From Allobosea sp. Root381 (GTDB taxonomy: Bacteria > Pseudomonadota > Alphaproteobacteria > Rhizobiales > Beijerinckiaceae): a stretch of 64,000 nt of DNA. The stretch's first letter is position 1. Each line of letters begins with the position of its first letter. The stretch is taken from the NCBI RefSeq assembly GCF_001429395.1, contig NZ_LMJT01000005.1:124001-188000 (forward strand), in the 5' to 3' direction. This document shows positions 1 through 9,707 of this stretch, piece after piece. The notes under the pieces were generated by a model that was not told the DNA's origin, did no database searches, and saw only the letters and a program-made list of their open reading frames with translations. The translations under genes were made by a program, and so were the position numbers.

Positions 1-3000
1 GCAATGCCAGCGCCGAGGCGGGCAGCCCGCGCAGGAAGCCGCGGGCATGCAGCAGCCAGTCGTCACCGGCAAAGCGCCGCCGGCTCCAGATCTCGATGCT
101 GCCGGAATGGTCGGAATAGCGCGTCGAGACCTCACGGGTCTCGTCCTCGGCGAAGGCCATCGCCCTGAGGATATCGAACTCGCCGAGCTCCAGAACAGCA
201 GCGCCCGTCAGCTCGGCCCCGGCGGCCAGAGCCATCTCGATCAGCGCCGCCGCAGGCAGGACGACACCGCCATCGACCCGGTGATCGCTCAGATAAGGTA
301 CCAGGACAGGGTCGAGCAGATTGCGCCACTCCGGGGCCCCGTCCAACACGCGGACCCCGAGCAACGGATGAAGCGGCGCGCTCGCGATCAGGCGGCCATG
401 GGCATTGAGAGCCTCGGACGTCGCCTCGAAGTGATAGTCCTCCGGCTGGAAGGGATAGGGCGGCAGCGGCACGAGTTCGCGGGGTGGTGCGCCGAAGATC
501 GCGGCGACATCGTGCTCGACCCCGTTCGCCACAAGCCGTGCGGCGATTGCGCGGACCGGATCGGTTCCGGCCCGGTCGTTCGCCGCCAAGGTCGGCAGCA
601 TGACGGGCTGCGCATCGCGCGCTCTCGCCGTCTCGGCAATAGCGCCGAGGAGGATAGCCCGCGGAGCCAGCTCGATGAAGGCTGCGTCGGGATGCGCGGC
701 CAGCGCCGCGTCGATCGCGGCGAGGAAACGGACGGGGTGGCGGATGTTGTTCCACCAATACCGTGCATCGAGCCCTTTCCCCTTATGGAGCCGGCCGGTG
801 ACGGTCGAATAAAACGGCACCTGAGCCGCCTGGGACGCGACGCCCGAAAGATTGGCGACGATCCTGTCTTCCACGCCGTCGAGCGCCCTGGAATGGAACG
901 GATAGTCGATGCCCAGCGGCACGCTGGCCACCCGGCGCTTGCGCGCCCGGTCGGCGATGGCGGCGATCTGGTCGGCAGGGCCGGAAACCGTGATCGAGGT
1001 CGCGCTGTTATAGGCGGCCAGGTCGACGTCGGATGCGCCCGTCTCGTCGATCAGCGCCTGGACGGAAGCCGGATCCGCCGCCAGCACCAGCATGCGCCCC
1101 ATGCCGCGCACGGCCTCCTGATGCTCGCTCCTGACATGGAGGATGCGAAGCGCATCGACCCTGGTAATCAAGCCCGCGCATTCGGCGGCCGCGATCTCCC
1201 CGACGCTGTGCCCGATGACGCCCACGGGGCTGACGCCGTATCCGGTCAGGATGGCAGAGAGAGCCGACTGGACGGCGAAGATCAGGGGCTGCGCGACGGA
1301 AGTCCGCTCGAGCTGTTCCACCGAGACGCCGTCCCGGATCCGCTCGGCGAGCGACCAGCCGGCCAGCGGGCGATAGACGGCGTCGATCGCATCGATCTCG
1401 CGGCGGAAGGCCGCGCTGGACCCGTAGGCCAGTTGGCCCATCTGCGGATATTGCCCGCCATTGCCGCTGAAGACGAAAATGCCGCGCCGTGCCGCGCCAT
1501 GTGCCGTCGCGCCGCTGGCCCGGCCCTGCTGCAGCGAGCCGGCACCGAAGGCCCGAAGAGTCGCGGCCGCCTCGCGGCTGGCCTCGGCCGACGTCGCCAG
1601 CGGGACCGCCAATCGGTGCGGCAGCACTTCGCGCTGATGAGCGAGCGCGCCCGCGATCCGTGCCGCTTCCGCTTTGGAGAGGGCTTCCGCGATCTGCTGC
1701 GCGCGCGCCTTCAGCGCATCCTGCGTGCTCGCGGAAACCAGAAGGACCTCGGCATCCCGCTTCGCCTGCGGCCGGGCGGAGATGATCTTCGCCGCAAAGG
1801 CGGAGCGCAGGATCGCATGACCATTGGTGCCCCCGAAACCGTAATTGCAGACCCCCGCGAAGACCGCGCCTTCCTGGGCTGTGATGGGCAACGCCCGCGT
1901 GACCGGCGCAAGGTTCAGCCCCGCGAAGTCGATCGCGTCGTTGCGGCTCTCCGCGAACAGCGAGCGCGGCACCAGGCCGTGCTCGAGCGCCAGGCTCGCC
2001 TTCAGGAGCCCGGCCAGACCGGAGGCCGCCTCCAGATGCCCGATATTGGATTTGACCGAGCCGACGGGCAGCGTCGCGCAGCGTCGGCGGCCCAGACTTT
2101 CGCCGATCGCCGCCGCCTCGATGGGATCGCCGATCTTCGTGCCGGTGCCATGCGCCTCGACGAAGGCCAGCCGTCGGGGGTCGACCTGCGCGTCCGCATA
2201 GAGGTTCTCGATGACCTGCTGCTGCGACCGCTGCGAGGGCAGCGAGATGCCATTGGTGCGACCGTCCGAATTCGTCGCCGCAGCGACGATGACGCTGCGC
2301 ACGCGCCGGCCCGGCACGCAGGCATCCGACAGCCGCTGCAGAACGAGGACAACCGCACCTTCCGAGCGGACATAGCCGTCCGCCTCGCTCGAGAACGGCC
2401 GGCAAAGCCCGGTCGGCGACAGCATGCGCGCCTGCGAGAAGCCGATGAACGGCATCGGCGAAAGCAGCATGTTGACGCCGGCGACGATGGCCATCTCGAC
2501 CTGGCCGGAGCGCAGGGCCGCCATCCCTTGGGCTAGCGCAACGAAGGAGGATGAACAGGCCGAGTCGACGGTGAAGCTGGGGCCCCTCAAGTCGAAGGCA
2601 TAGGAGATCCTGTTGGACAGGATCGACAGGGCGTTGCCGGTCATGAAGTGGCTGCCGATCACCGCCGGATCAAACGCCCCCACACCCTGGTAATCGGCGG
2701 CCGATGCGCCGACATAGACGCCGACGTCCCGGCCGGCGAGAGACGAGGGCGGCAGGCCCGCATCCTCGAGGGCTCGCCAGGTGGCGCAGAGCAGAAGCCG
2801 CTGCTGCGGGTCCATCTGCTGCGCTTCGCGCGGGGAGATGCCGAAAGGCGCAGGGTCGAAGGCGAAGGCACCGTCGATGTAACCGCCGGCGAAGGTGTAG
2901 GAATAGCCCGGTGCGGGCTCACCCGGCCTCAGGAAGCGCTCGACATTCCAGCGCCCGTGGGGGCGCTGCGAGACCGCGTTGCGCTCGGCAAGCAACAGCT

Positions 3001-3094
3001 GCCAGAGCTCTGCTGGCGAGCCCGCTCCCGGAAGCAAGCATCCGGCGCCGATCAGCGCGACATCGCCTAGCGTTGCATCTGACGAACCGGGCAT
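1..3094 (-). CDS. type I modular/iterative polyketide synthase, N-terminal part (KS-AT-DH), truncated by window edge
   Basis: Reads from an ATG at 3094 without a stop to the left edge, giving 1031 residues of a longer protein. A ketosynthase occupies about residues 10-430 and shows the full triad: Cys180 in VDSACSSS, His315 in EAHGTGT and His353 in KSNIGH. An acyltransferase follows at about 540-850 with Ser630 in GHSVGE. A dehydratase then begins near 915 with HPLLG and the HxxxGxxxxP motif at His938. Later domains (KR, ER, ACP) must lie outside the window. The protein extends carbon chains by decarboxylative condensation in the cytoplasm. The upstream glycosyltransferase on the same strand suggests a glycosylated lipid-like product; the product itself cannot be told from this sequence. 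Confidence 0.93.
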   Translation of the reverse strand, partial: MPGSSDATLGDVALIGAGCLLPGAGSPAELWQLLLAERNAVSQRPHGRWNVERFLRPGEPAPGYSYTFAGGYIDGAFAFDPAPFGISPREAQQMDPQQRLLLCATWRALEDAGLPPSSLAGRDVGVYVGASAADYQGVGAFDPAVIGSHFMTGNALSILSNRISYAFDLRGPSFTVDSACSSSFVALAQGMAALRSGQVEMAIVAGVNMLLSPMPFIGFSQARMLSPTGLCRPFSSEADGYVRSEGAVVLVLQRLSDACVPGRRVRSVIVAAATNSDGRTNGISLPSQRSQQQVIENLYADAQVDPRRLAFVEAHGTGTKIGDPIEAAAIGESLGRRRCATLPVGSVKSNIGHLEAASGLAGLLKASLALEHGLVPRSLFAESRNDAIDFAGLNLAPVTRALPITAQEGAVFAGVCNYGFGGTNGHAILRSAFAAKIISARPQAKRDAEVLLVSASTQDALKARAQQIAEALSKAEAARIAGALAHQREVLPHRLAVPLATSAEASREAAATLRAFGAGSLQQGRASGATAHGAARRGIFVFSGNGGQYPQMGQLAYGSSAAFRREIDAIDAVYRPLAGWSLAERIRDGVSVEQLERTSVAQPLIFAVQSALSAILTGYGVSPVGVIGHSVGEIAAAECAGLITRVDALRILHVRSEHQEAVRGMGRMLVLAADPASVQALIDETGASDVDLAAYNSATSITVSGPADQIAAIADRARKRRVASVPLGIDYPFHSRALDGVEDRIVANLSGVASQAAQVPFYSTVTGRLHKGKGLDARYWWNNIRHPVRFLAAIDAALAAHPDAAFIELAPRAILLGAIAETARARDAQPVMLPTLAANDRAGTDPVRAIAARLVANGVEHDVAAIFGAPPRELVPLPPYPFQPEDYHFEATSEALNAHGRLIASAPLHPLLGVRVLDGAPEWRNLLDPVLVPYLSDHRVDGGVVLPAAALIEMALAAGAELTGAAVLELGEFDILRAMAFAEDETREVSTRYSDHSGSIEIWSRRRFAGDDWLLHARGFLRGLPASALAL

Positions 3095-3267
3095 AACGTT
3101 AGGCGGGTGTCCTGGCGATCCGTTCGACTGCGACCGCCAGGCCGCCATCGGGCGAACATTACGGCATATACACTCAGAATCGACCGATACTCAAAATCAC
3201 CGCTGATGACAATTGGGTAAGTCGCGCTTTCTCTCGCCATCCCCAAACGCTTAAGGAATATCGGCAT

Positions 3268-4554
3268 TCAGGAGCGGCAACTGCCAGCCTCGATCGTCCG
3301 GCAAAACGTCGAGAGCGTGGCGAAATACTCGCCCCAGGTGAAGGTGGCAAAATCTGCCGACAGGCGGCCAGGGGCGCCGCTACCGTCGGCGAGACGCAGG
3401 ACGGCCGCTTCCCAGCCTGGGCCGTCGATCGGATCGACGAAGACCGTCGCCGGATGGGCAACTTCGCGATGGGCGGGGATGTCGGAGGCGACGACCGGAG
3501 TACCGACTGCGGCGGCTTCGACGACGGGCAGGCCGAACCCTTCGATGAAGGACGGCATCAGCAGGGCGCTGGCCCCGCTGATCAACCGCTTCAGAGCCGG
3601 AGTCGAGAGGCCGTTGACGAGGTGGAGATAGGGCGCGAGCTCTCCCGAGCGTCGCAGCCTGTCAGCGATATGGCGCCCCTGCCAACCCATCGCGCCCGCG
3701 ATCACCAGATGCGGCGTCGCGGCTCCAAGCCTGCGGTGAAGGCGTTTCCAGACCTCCAGGAGCAACAGGTGGTTCTTGCGCGGCTCGATGGCGCCGCAGA
3801 CCACGAAATAAGGAACTCCGGCAAGCGCCGGGTCGGGATCGGCCGGCTCGCGGAAGATCGCGGGAATCGGCAACGGCAATGTCAGGGTCGGCAGAGCCGG
3901 CGCACCCCGCCGCGTCAGTTCCGCTTCGATAGCTGTCTGCGCGGTCCCGGTCGTCACGATCAGCCCGGCCGCGCGGCGTGCCGTCTGGTCGACCATGGCG
4001 GCATGCCCTTTCACCGCGCTCGCCGCCACATATTCGGGGGTTTCCAGCGGAATCACGTCATGCAGCATGAAGAGCGGCCGCACATCGCGACGCCGGTCGA
4101 GCCAGCGCAGGAGAATGGGGAAGGCCAACCCGATCTGACCGACATTGATGTAGACGGTGCCGGGCTTCAGCGAGGTCACCACATCGTCGCCGAAGCCGAT
4201 TCCGGTGGCCTTGAGCAGCGAGGTCATCCGCGCAGCGAGCGCGAAGGCGTTGCCGCGCCGCCGGTGCATCACGCCTGCCTCACCCTGCAGGCGCTGCTTC
4301 AGCCGGACCCAGACCTCGTCCTCGTCAGGGCGCCTGTTCTCGGCCCAGAGTTCCTCCAACCGCGCGAGCCCGCGCAGAACCCGCTCCCTCGGAAAGGACC
4401 TGATGCCCCAGGCTGTCGGAAGCAGCGCGCAGCAATCCTCGTCGGAATCCTGGAAGAAATGGCGCATATAGGCCAGATCGACCCGGTCGATGCCGCGAGG
4501 CGTCAGCGACAGCGGACCGAGAAACAATCGCGTCGCATCATAGGCGATAGGCAC
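3268..4554 (-). CDS. glycosyltransferase family 4 (GT-B, group 1)
   Basis: A 428-residue protein that would transfer a sugar from an activated donor to an acceptor at the cytoplasmic face. The C-terminal half has the GT-B nucleotide-sugar-binding stretch FIEGFGLPVVEAAAVGTPVV, with the E-x7-E pattern region, and a PYFVVCGAIEPRKNH segment typical of group 1 glycosyltransferases. It begins at GTG 4554 and lies 173 bp upstream of the polyketide synthase on the same strand, so the two may be co-transcribed. Divergent to the CDP-alcohol phosphatidyltransferase gene. Donor sugar and acceptor are not predictable; family assignment is firm, role in a polyketide or capsule glycoconjugate is inference. 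Confidence 0.88.
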   Translation of the reverse strand: MPIAYDATRLFLGPLSLTPRGIDRVDLAYMRHFFQDSDEDCCALLPTAWGIRSFPRERVLRGLARLEELWAENRRPDEDEVWVRLKQRLQGEAGVMHRRRGNAFALAARMTSLLKATGIGFGDDVVTSLKPGTVYINVGQIGLAFPILLRWLDRRRDVRPLFMLHDVIPLETPEYVAASAVKGHAAMVDQTARRAAGLIVTTGTAQTAIEAELTRRGAPALPTLTLPLPIPAIFREPADPDPALAGVPYFVVCGAIEPRKNHLLLLEVWKRLHRRLGAATPHLVIAGAMGWQGRHIADRLRRSGELAPYLHLVNGLSTPALKRLISGASALLMPSFIEGFGLPVVEAAAVGTPVVASDIPAHREVAHPATVFVDPIDGPGWEAAVLRLADGSGAPGRLSADFATFTWGEYFATLSTFCRTIEAGSCRS

Positions 4555-4727
4555 GGCGCTATCCTAGGGTTGGATGGATACGCCCGGCGGGACGAGCGTC
4601 ATCGTACAGACGACGGAGACGCCGGGCAGGCCCGCCTCGCGATGTTCAAGGCAGCTGCCGCGCTTGAAACCATGAACGCTCTCGGTGATATGTGTCGTCG
4701 ACATTCGCGCCGAAGCAGTAGCCGTCA

Positions 4728-5405
4728 TTGATACGCATCCATAACAGTCTCATCGGCGGTGTCGAGCGCAAGGCCTTGGCCTGGCTCGTCAGGCGGATGC
4801 CGGCACGGGTCACTCCGGACGCCTTGACGGCTTTCGGAATCTTCGGCGCCGCGCTGACCCTTCTCGGCTATGCGCTGACGCCCTGGTCGCCGGCCTTTCT
4901 CTGGCTGGCCTCGCTGGGGCTGGTCTTCCACTGGCTCGGCGATTCGCTGGACGGCAGTCTGGCGCGCTTCCGGCAGATCGAGCGGCCGCGCTACGGCTTT
5001 TTCCTCGACCAGTCGGTCGATGTCATCGGCAATCTGCTGATCGCGCTCGGGATCGGTCTGTCGGTCTATGTCCGCATGGATTTCGCGCTGCTCGCGCTGG
5101 CGGGCTATCACGCGCTCTCCGTCTATTCACTGGTGCGCGCCTGCGTGTCCGGCGAATTCCATGTCGCGCTGGCCGGGTCGGGGCCGACCGAGATGAGGCT
5201 GCTGATCATCACGATGAACACGATGATCTTCATCTTCGGCGCGCCGCTGTTCGTTGTCCGCGGCCTGGCGATGACCTGGTGCGACGTCACGGTGATCCTG
5301 CTTGCGGCCGGATATTTCGCGACCTTCGTCTGGCAGGTGGCGATCTATGCCGGAAAGCTCAGCCGCGCCGAAGCACCGCCCGCACGGGCGTCAGAACAGC
5401 CGTAG
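4728..5405 (+). CDS. CDP-alcohol phosphatidyltransferase family membrane protein
   Basis: A 225-residue integral membrane enzyme of the phospholipid-synthesis family, which joins a CDP-linked alcohol or lipid to a second alcohol. It carries the family signature DG-x2-AR-x9-G-x3-D-x3-D, seen as DGSLAR ... GFFLDQSVD around residues 70-95, and several hydrophobic helices before and after. The start is taken as TTG 4728 because an in-frame TAG lies at 4719-4721 and the next in-frame Met (residue 24) would cut into the conserved N-terminus. Upstream of pqqC on the same strand. The substrate is unknown; phosphatidylglycerophosphate or phosphatidylinositol-type chemistry are both possible. Confidence 0.85.
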   Translation: MIRIHNSLIGGVERKALAWLVRRMPARVTPDALTAFGIFGAALTLLGYALTPWSPAFLWLASLGLVFHWLGDSLDGSLARFRQIERPRYGFFLDQSVDVIGNLLIALGIGLSVYVRMDFALLALAGYHALSVYSLVRACVSGEFHVALAGSGPTEMRLLIITMNTMIFIFGAPLFVVRGLAMTWCDVTVILLAAGYFATFVWQVAIYAGKLSRAEAPPARASEQP

Positions 5406-5602
5406 ACGACACCGCCGCGGGCCGGCCACCGAGCACAGGAATCCCGCTGCGCCGCCTCGGGGCTTGCCGGGCAGCCCGCCTTGCGAAACAACTATGCGCG
5501 GCGTTGTAAGCCCTGTTGGCACTGATCGACGCTTGGCCACAGCGTTTCATGCTGGAAGGCTACCGGCGTCGCGGTGGCCCATGACGGCAGGGAGGTGAGA
5601 TC

Positions 5603-6334
5603 TTGACTGCTTTGCTATCGCCGGAGGAACTGGAGCAGCGCCTGCGTCGGATCGGAGAGCAGCGCTATCACGACAAGCACCCCTTTCACGCCCGGCTGCA
5701 TTCGGGCCGGTGCACCAAGGGAGAGGTTCAGGCCTGGGCCCTCAACCGCTTCACCTATCAGGCCCATATCCCGGTGAAGGACGCCTTCCTGATCGCACGG
5801 GCCGGCGATCCCGCGCTCCGGCGGGCCTGGCGCCAGCGCCTCGTCGACCATGACGGCAACGAGGATGGCGAGGGCGGAATCGAACGCTGGCTGCGGCTCT
5901 GCGAGAGCCTGGGCCTGGTGCGGGCTGACGTGCAGGCCCATCGCGGCGTGCTGCCGGCGACACGCTTCGCCGTCGACGCCTATGTCAATTTCGTGCGAGA
6001 GCGCCCTTTGCTCGAGGCAGTCGCGTCATCCCTGACCGAGCTGTTCTCGCCGCAGATCATACAGCATCGGGTCGAAGGCATGCTGGCGCATTATGATTTC
6101 GTCAGCACCGAAAGCCTGAGCTATTTCACCGCACGCCCGGAGCAGGCACGGCGCGATGTCGAGACCGCGCTCGCCTATGTCACCGCCCATGCCCGGACGC
6201 CCGCCGAGCAGCAGGCGGTCCTCGCCGCGCTCGAATTCAAATGCGACGTGCTCTGGGCCATGCTGGACGCCCTCCACCACGCCTATGTCGAGCCCGGCAA
6301 TGTGCCGCCGGGCGCCTTCCTGCCGGGTGGGTGA
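5603..6334 (+). CDS. pqqC: pyrroloquinoline-quinone synthase PqqC
   Basis: A 243-residue TENA/heme-oxygenase-like protein that performs the final ring closure and oxidation making PQQ. Recognisable PqqC segments include RYHDKHPFHARLHSG near the N-terminus, NRFTYQAHIPVKDAF, DHDGNEDGEGGIERWLRLCE and ELFSPQIIQHRVEGMLAHYDF. The length fits the family. Translation starts at TTG 5603, five bases after a strong Shine-Dalgarno stretch (GGGAGGTGAG). Unlike the usual pqqABCDE order, it lies about 6 kb from pqqA-D-E and on the opposite strand. It is followed by two secreted proteins on the same strand that may belong to the same transcript. Confidence 0.95.
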   Translation: MTALLSPEELEQRLRRIGEQRYHDKHPFHARLHSGRCTKGEVQAWALNRFTYQAHIPVKDAFLIARAGDPALRRAWRQRLVDHDGNEDGEGGIERWLRLCESLGLVRADVQAHRGVLPATRFAVDAYVNFVRERPLLEAVASSLTELFSPQIIQHRVEGMLAHYDFVSTESLSYFTARPEQARRDVETALAYVTAHARTPAEQQAVLAALEFKCDVLWAMLDALHHAYVEPGNVPPGAFLPGG

Positions 6335-6451
6335 ATCGTCCTGCCGCAAGGCAAGGTGAGGGGACAGCCGGCCCGTTGCCGCCATCGACTGCGCGTTCTA
6401 TCGTCTCGTCCTGCTGCTGCTCTGCCTGCTATCCTGACGGGGAGATGCGCC

Positions 6452-7120
6452 GTGCGCCGAACAGCTTTCGCCTTCGCGCTCTGCGCGGTCACGATGATGT
6501 CCGCGCATGCGCAGGATGCACCTGCCGACATCCTGTTCATGCGCCCTCATCTCGCCGGCCTGCCTGCAGGCGCCGAGCTGATCTACCGCCTAGACCGCAA
6601 GTCCTCCGACACAGCCCGCCTCGGCGAGCCGTTCAGCGACGACATTACGCTGACGCTCGGAACCGCTGCGCCGGACGGCAGCCGAGACGTCAGCCTGCGC
6701 ATCTTTTCCGGTGAACGGGCGCGCGCGGTCGATGGGCTCGCCGGCCTGACCGGCAATCCCGTTCTGGTGATCTTCCTCGATCGGGCGGTCGCCAATCTGG
6801 CGCGCCTCACCGGCGGAAAGGCGCATTACCTCAAGGCTCGCCTGCGCGCCGCCCTGCGCGACCAGGCGACGAGCACGGCCGCCACGGCGGAGTTTGCAGG
6901 CAGGACGCTGGAGGCAACGCGCATCGTCGTCAGGCCCTTCGCCGACGGCGCCGAAGCCGGGCGCCTGCTCGGCTATGAGGATTCGGAATTCGCATTCCTC
7001 GTGGCCGAGGCCGCGCCCGGCATGCTGCTTGAGATGAAATCGAGCTTCGTCAGCACACTGCCCGACGCCCCGAAGCTCGAGGAAAGCATCGCCCTGAAAT
7101 CGGCAGGCGCAAAGCCATGA
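6452..7120 (+). CDS. secreted protein of unknown function downstream of pqqC
   Basis: A 222-residue protein with a clear signal peptide (RRTAFAFALCAVTMMSAHA, cleavage after AHA near residue 20). I do not recognise a catalytic motif; the mature part looks like a beta-rich periplasmic domain. The start is GTG 6452 because GGGGAG lies 7 bases upstream and the signal peptide begins there. An ATG at 6356 would add 32 low-complexity residues that overlap nothing conserved. Its stop overlaps the next start (ATGATGA at 7117), so the two are probably translationally coupled. Position after pqqC suggests a role in periplasmic quinoprotein function; this is inference. Confidence 0.75.
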   Translation: MRRTAFAFALCAVTMMSAHAQDAPADILFMRPHLAGLPAGAELIYRLDRKSSDTARLGEPFSDDITLTLGTAAPDGSRDVSLRIFSGERARAVDGLAGLTGNPVLVIFLDRAVANLARLTGGKAHYLKARLRAALRDQATSTAATAEFAGRTLEATRIVVRPFADGAEAGRLLGYEDSEFAFLVAEAAPGMLLEMKSSFVSTLPDAPKLEESIALKSAGAKP

Positions 7121-7509
7121 TGAAGCTTCTCATGGGAGATGGGCGACCCTGTAGGCTCAAGGTCCTTCTCGGCGCCGGGATGCTTTTGGCGAGCTGGGTC
7201 GGAGCCCAGCACGCCGGCGCGGTCGAAGTGCCGACCAACGACTATCCGACCGTCGCGCGCGCCGACTATATTTTCGGCTGCATGGCCGCGAACGGGCAGA
7301 CACGCCTCGCTCTGGAGCGCTGTTCCTGCTCGATCGACGCGATCGCCAACGTCCTGCCCTACAGGGATTACGAGGAGGCGGAGACGATCATGTCCGTGCG
7401 CCAGCGCGGTGGCGAGAACGCCTCGATGTTCCTCTCCATGCCCTTGATGCGCGAAAAGGTAGCTCGCCTGAAACGGGCCCAGATCGAGGGCGAGCTGCGC
7501 TGCTTCTGA
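7117..7509 (+). CDS. small secreted cysteine-containing protein of unknown function
   Basis: A 130-residue protein with a hydrophobic export signal (LKVLLGAGMLLASWVGAQHAGA, cleavage near residue 35). The mature part has three cysteines near its start (FGCMAANG and RCSCSID) and one at the C-terminus (ELRCF), so one or two disulfides are likely in the periplasm. Starts at ATG 7117, overlapping the stop of the preceding secreted protein. Convergent with the formaldehyde dehydrogenase gene; two inverted repeats lie between them. Function not recognised; the neighbourhood points to PQQ enzyme assembly or electron transfer. Confidence 0.75.
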   Translation: MMKLLMGDGRPCRLKVLLGAGMLLASWVGAQHAGAVEVPTNDYPTVARADYIFGCMAANGQTRLALERCSCSIDAIANVLPYRDYEEAETIMSVRQRGGENASMFLSMPLMREKVARLKRAQIEGELRCF

Positions 7510-7542
7510 TTCTGAGAAGTCCGGCTCGAGCCCGGATGCCCC

Positions 7543-7571
7543 GTCATGCTCGGGCTCGACCCGACCATGAC
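7543..7571. terminator. hairpin between convergent genes
   Basis: Two 12-base arms, GTCATGCTCGGG and CCCGACCATGAC, pair with one mismatch around a 5-base loop (CTCGA). It sits 33 bp after the stop of the plus-strand secreted protein and before the 3' end of the minus-strand formaldehyde dehydrogenase gene, so it could serve as a bidirectional terminator. No T-run follows on either strand. It may instead be a copy of a dispersed intergenic palindrome. Confidence 0.5.
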
Positions 7572-7601
7572 AGAAACCAGCGCCGCTTCTTGGGCGCTTC
7601 T

Positions 7602-7648
7602 CGTCATGAGACTGTCGGGTCGCCGCTTCTCGGCGCCCGAGCATGACG
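7602..7648. repeat. second intergenic inverted repeat related to the 7543 hairpin
   Basis: CGTCATG at 7602-7608 pairs with CATGACG at 7642-7648, and inner segments TCGGG and CGCCG pair with CGGCG and CCCGA around a CTTCT loop, with a bulge in the left arm. Its CATGCTCGGG-type arms match those of the hairpin at 7543-7571, so the two look like members of one palindromic element family placed side by side between convergent genes. Confidence 0.5.
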
Positions 7649-7653
7649 CGCAC

Positions 7654-8853
<1,200 letters not shown>

Positions 8854-8878
8854 GGCCGGTCCCTCCGGACGGTCGGGA

Positions 8879-9457
8879 TCAAGACTTCAGGACGCCGGAC
8901 GCCTTGGCGATATGGGTCGCGATGTAGTCCATCAGCGGCGGCGACAAGCAGTCATAAGGCTCGAGATGCAGCTCCCGCAGGCGCGCGCGGACATTGCTCT
9001 GATTGTTCGGATCTGCACCCGATTCGATGATCGAGGAGACGAAAGCGGCAAACTCCGGCGGTGACCAGCCGGTTTCCGGCGACAGCTCGGTATGGACGAA
9101 ATCGAGGCCGTGAAACGGATGGCCGGTCTTCTCGATCCGCCCGTACATATGGACACCGCAGCCCGTGCAGGCATGGCGCTGGATCGTCGCGGACTCGTCG
9201 ACGATCTTCAACTTGTCCGCATTCTCGGTGACCGTCACCTTGTCGCGGGGGGCCACCGCCACCATCGCGAACAGCGCGCCATTCGGCTTCCAGCATTTCG
9301 TGCAGCCGCAGGCGTGATTATGCGCCGTCTGGGAGGCGACCCTCACCTTCACGGGGCGGTCCGTACATTTGCAGACGAGCGTCCCCCCCGCGAAGCCGGC
9401 GGAAGCCGGCGGAATGCCGCGGTCGATGGACGGATGGATGGCTACGGTCTGCGACAT
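8879..9457 (-). CDS. gfa: S-(hydroxymethyl)glutathione synthase (glutathione-dependent formaldehyde-activating enzyme)
   Basis: A 192-residue protein of the Gfa/CENP-V zinc fold that speeds condensation of formaldehyde with glutathione. Zinc-binding cysteines are visible as VCKC (Cys29, Cys31), CGCTKC (Cys50, Cys52, Cys55) and CTGCG in the second half. The end of the protein ([17 protein letters not shown]) is typical of the long Gfa subfamily rather than generic CENP-V proteins. A good ribosome site (GGAGGG) precedes ATG 9457. It is the first gene of a gfa-frmA pair and lies divergent from an AraC-type regulator gene. Confidence 0.94.
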   Translation of the reverse strand: MSQTVAIHPSIDRGIPPASAGFAGGTLVCKCTDRPVKVRVASQTAHNHACGCTKCWKPNGALFAMVAVAPRDKVTVTENADKLKIVDESATIQRHACTGCGVHMYGRIEKTGHPFHGLDFVHTELSPETGWSPPEFAAFVSSIIESGADPNNQSNVRARLRELHLEPYDCLSPPLMDYIATHIAKASGVLKS

Positions 9458-9707
9458 GGATCGTCCCTCCCTTTGGCCGGCATGATCACCCGCGCCACCT
9501 GATCAGGACCTTGCGCAGGGCATCCGGTGCCCTCTGCATGCGCCGATGGCGCAGGCTCGGCGTGCAGTGTTGCCCCTTTCTCCCGCCCACGCTTGCTCCA
9601 CAGGGAAGGGCCGCTTGCCTGTCCGGGAAACAGCCTCCCGCATGATACCTTCGAGACGTTCCTTGCGCCGGGGTGTCGCTGTATAGTCCCCGCCGTCGAG
9701 GCCCTGC

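Noticed and set aside
1008..2405. 465-codon minus-strand frame inside the polyketide synthase
   Set aside because: It is in a different frame from the KS-AT-DH reading, which is continuous across it without a stop. No frameshift is needed to read the PKS.
47..2536. 829-codon open frame on the plus strand opposite the polyketide synthase
   Set aside because: The minus strand carries KS, AT and DH motifs with all catalytic residues. The plus-strand frame is low-complexity, rich in Arg, Gly and Asp, with no recognisable domain, as is usual for shadows of GC-rich genes.
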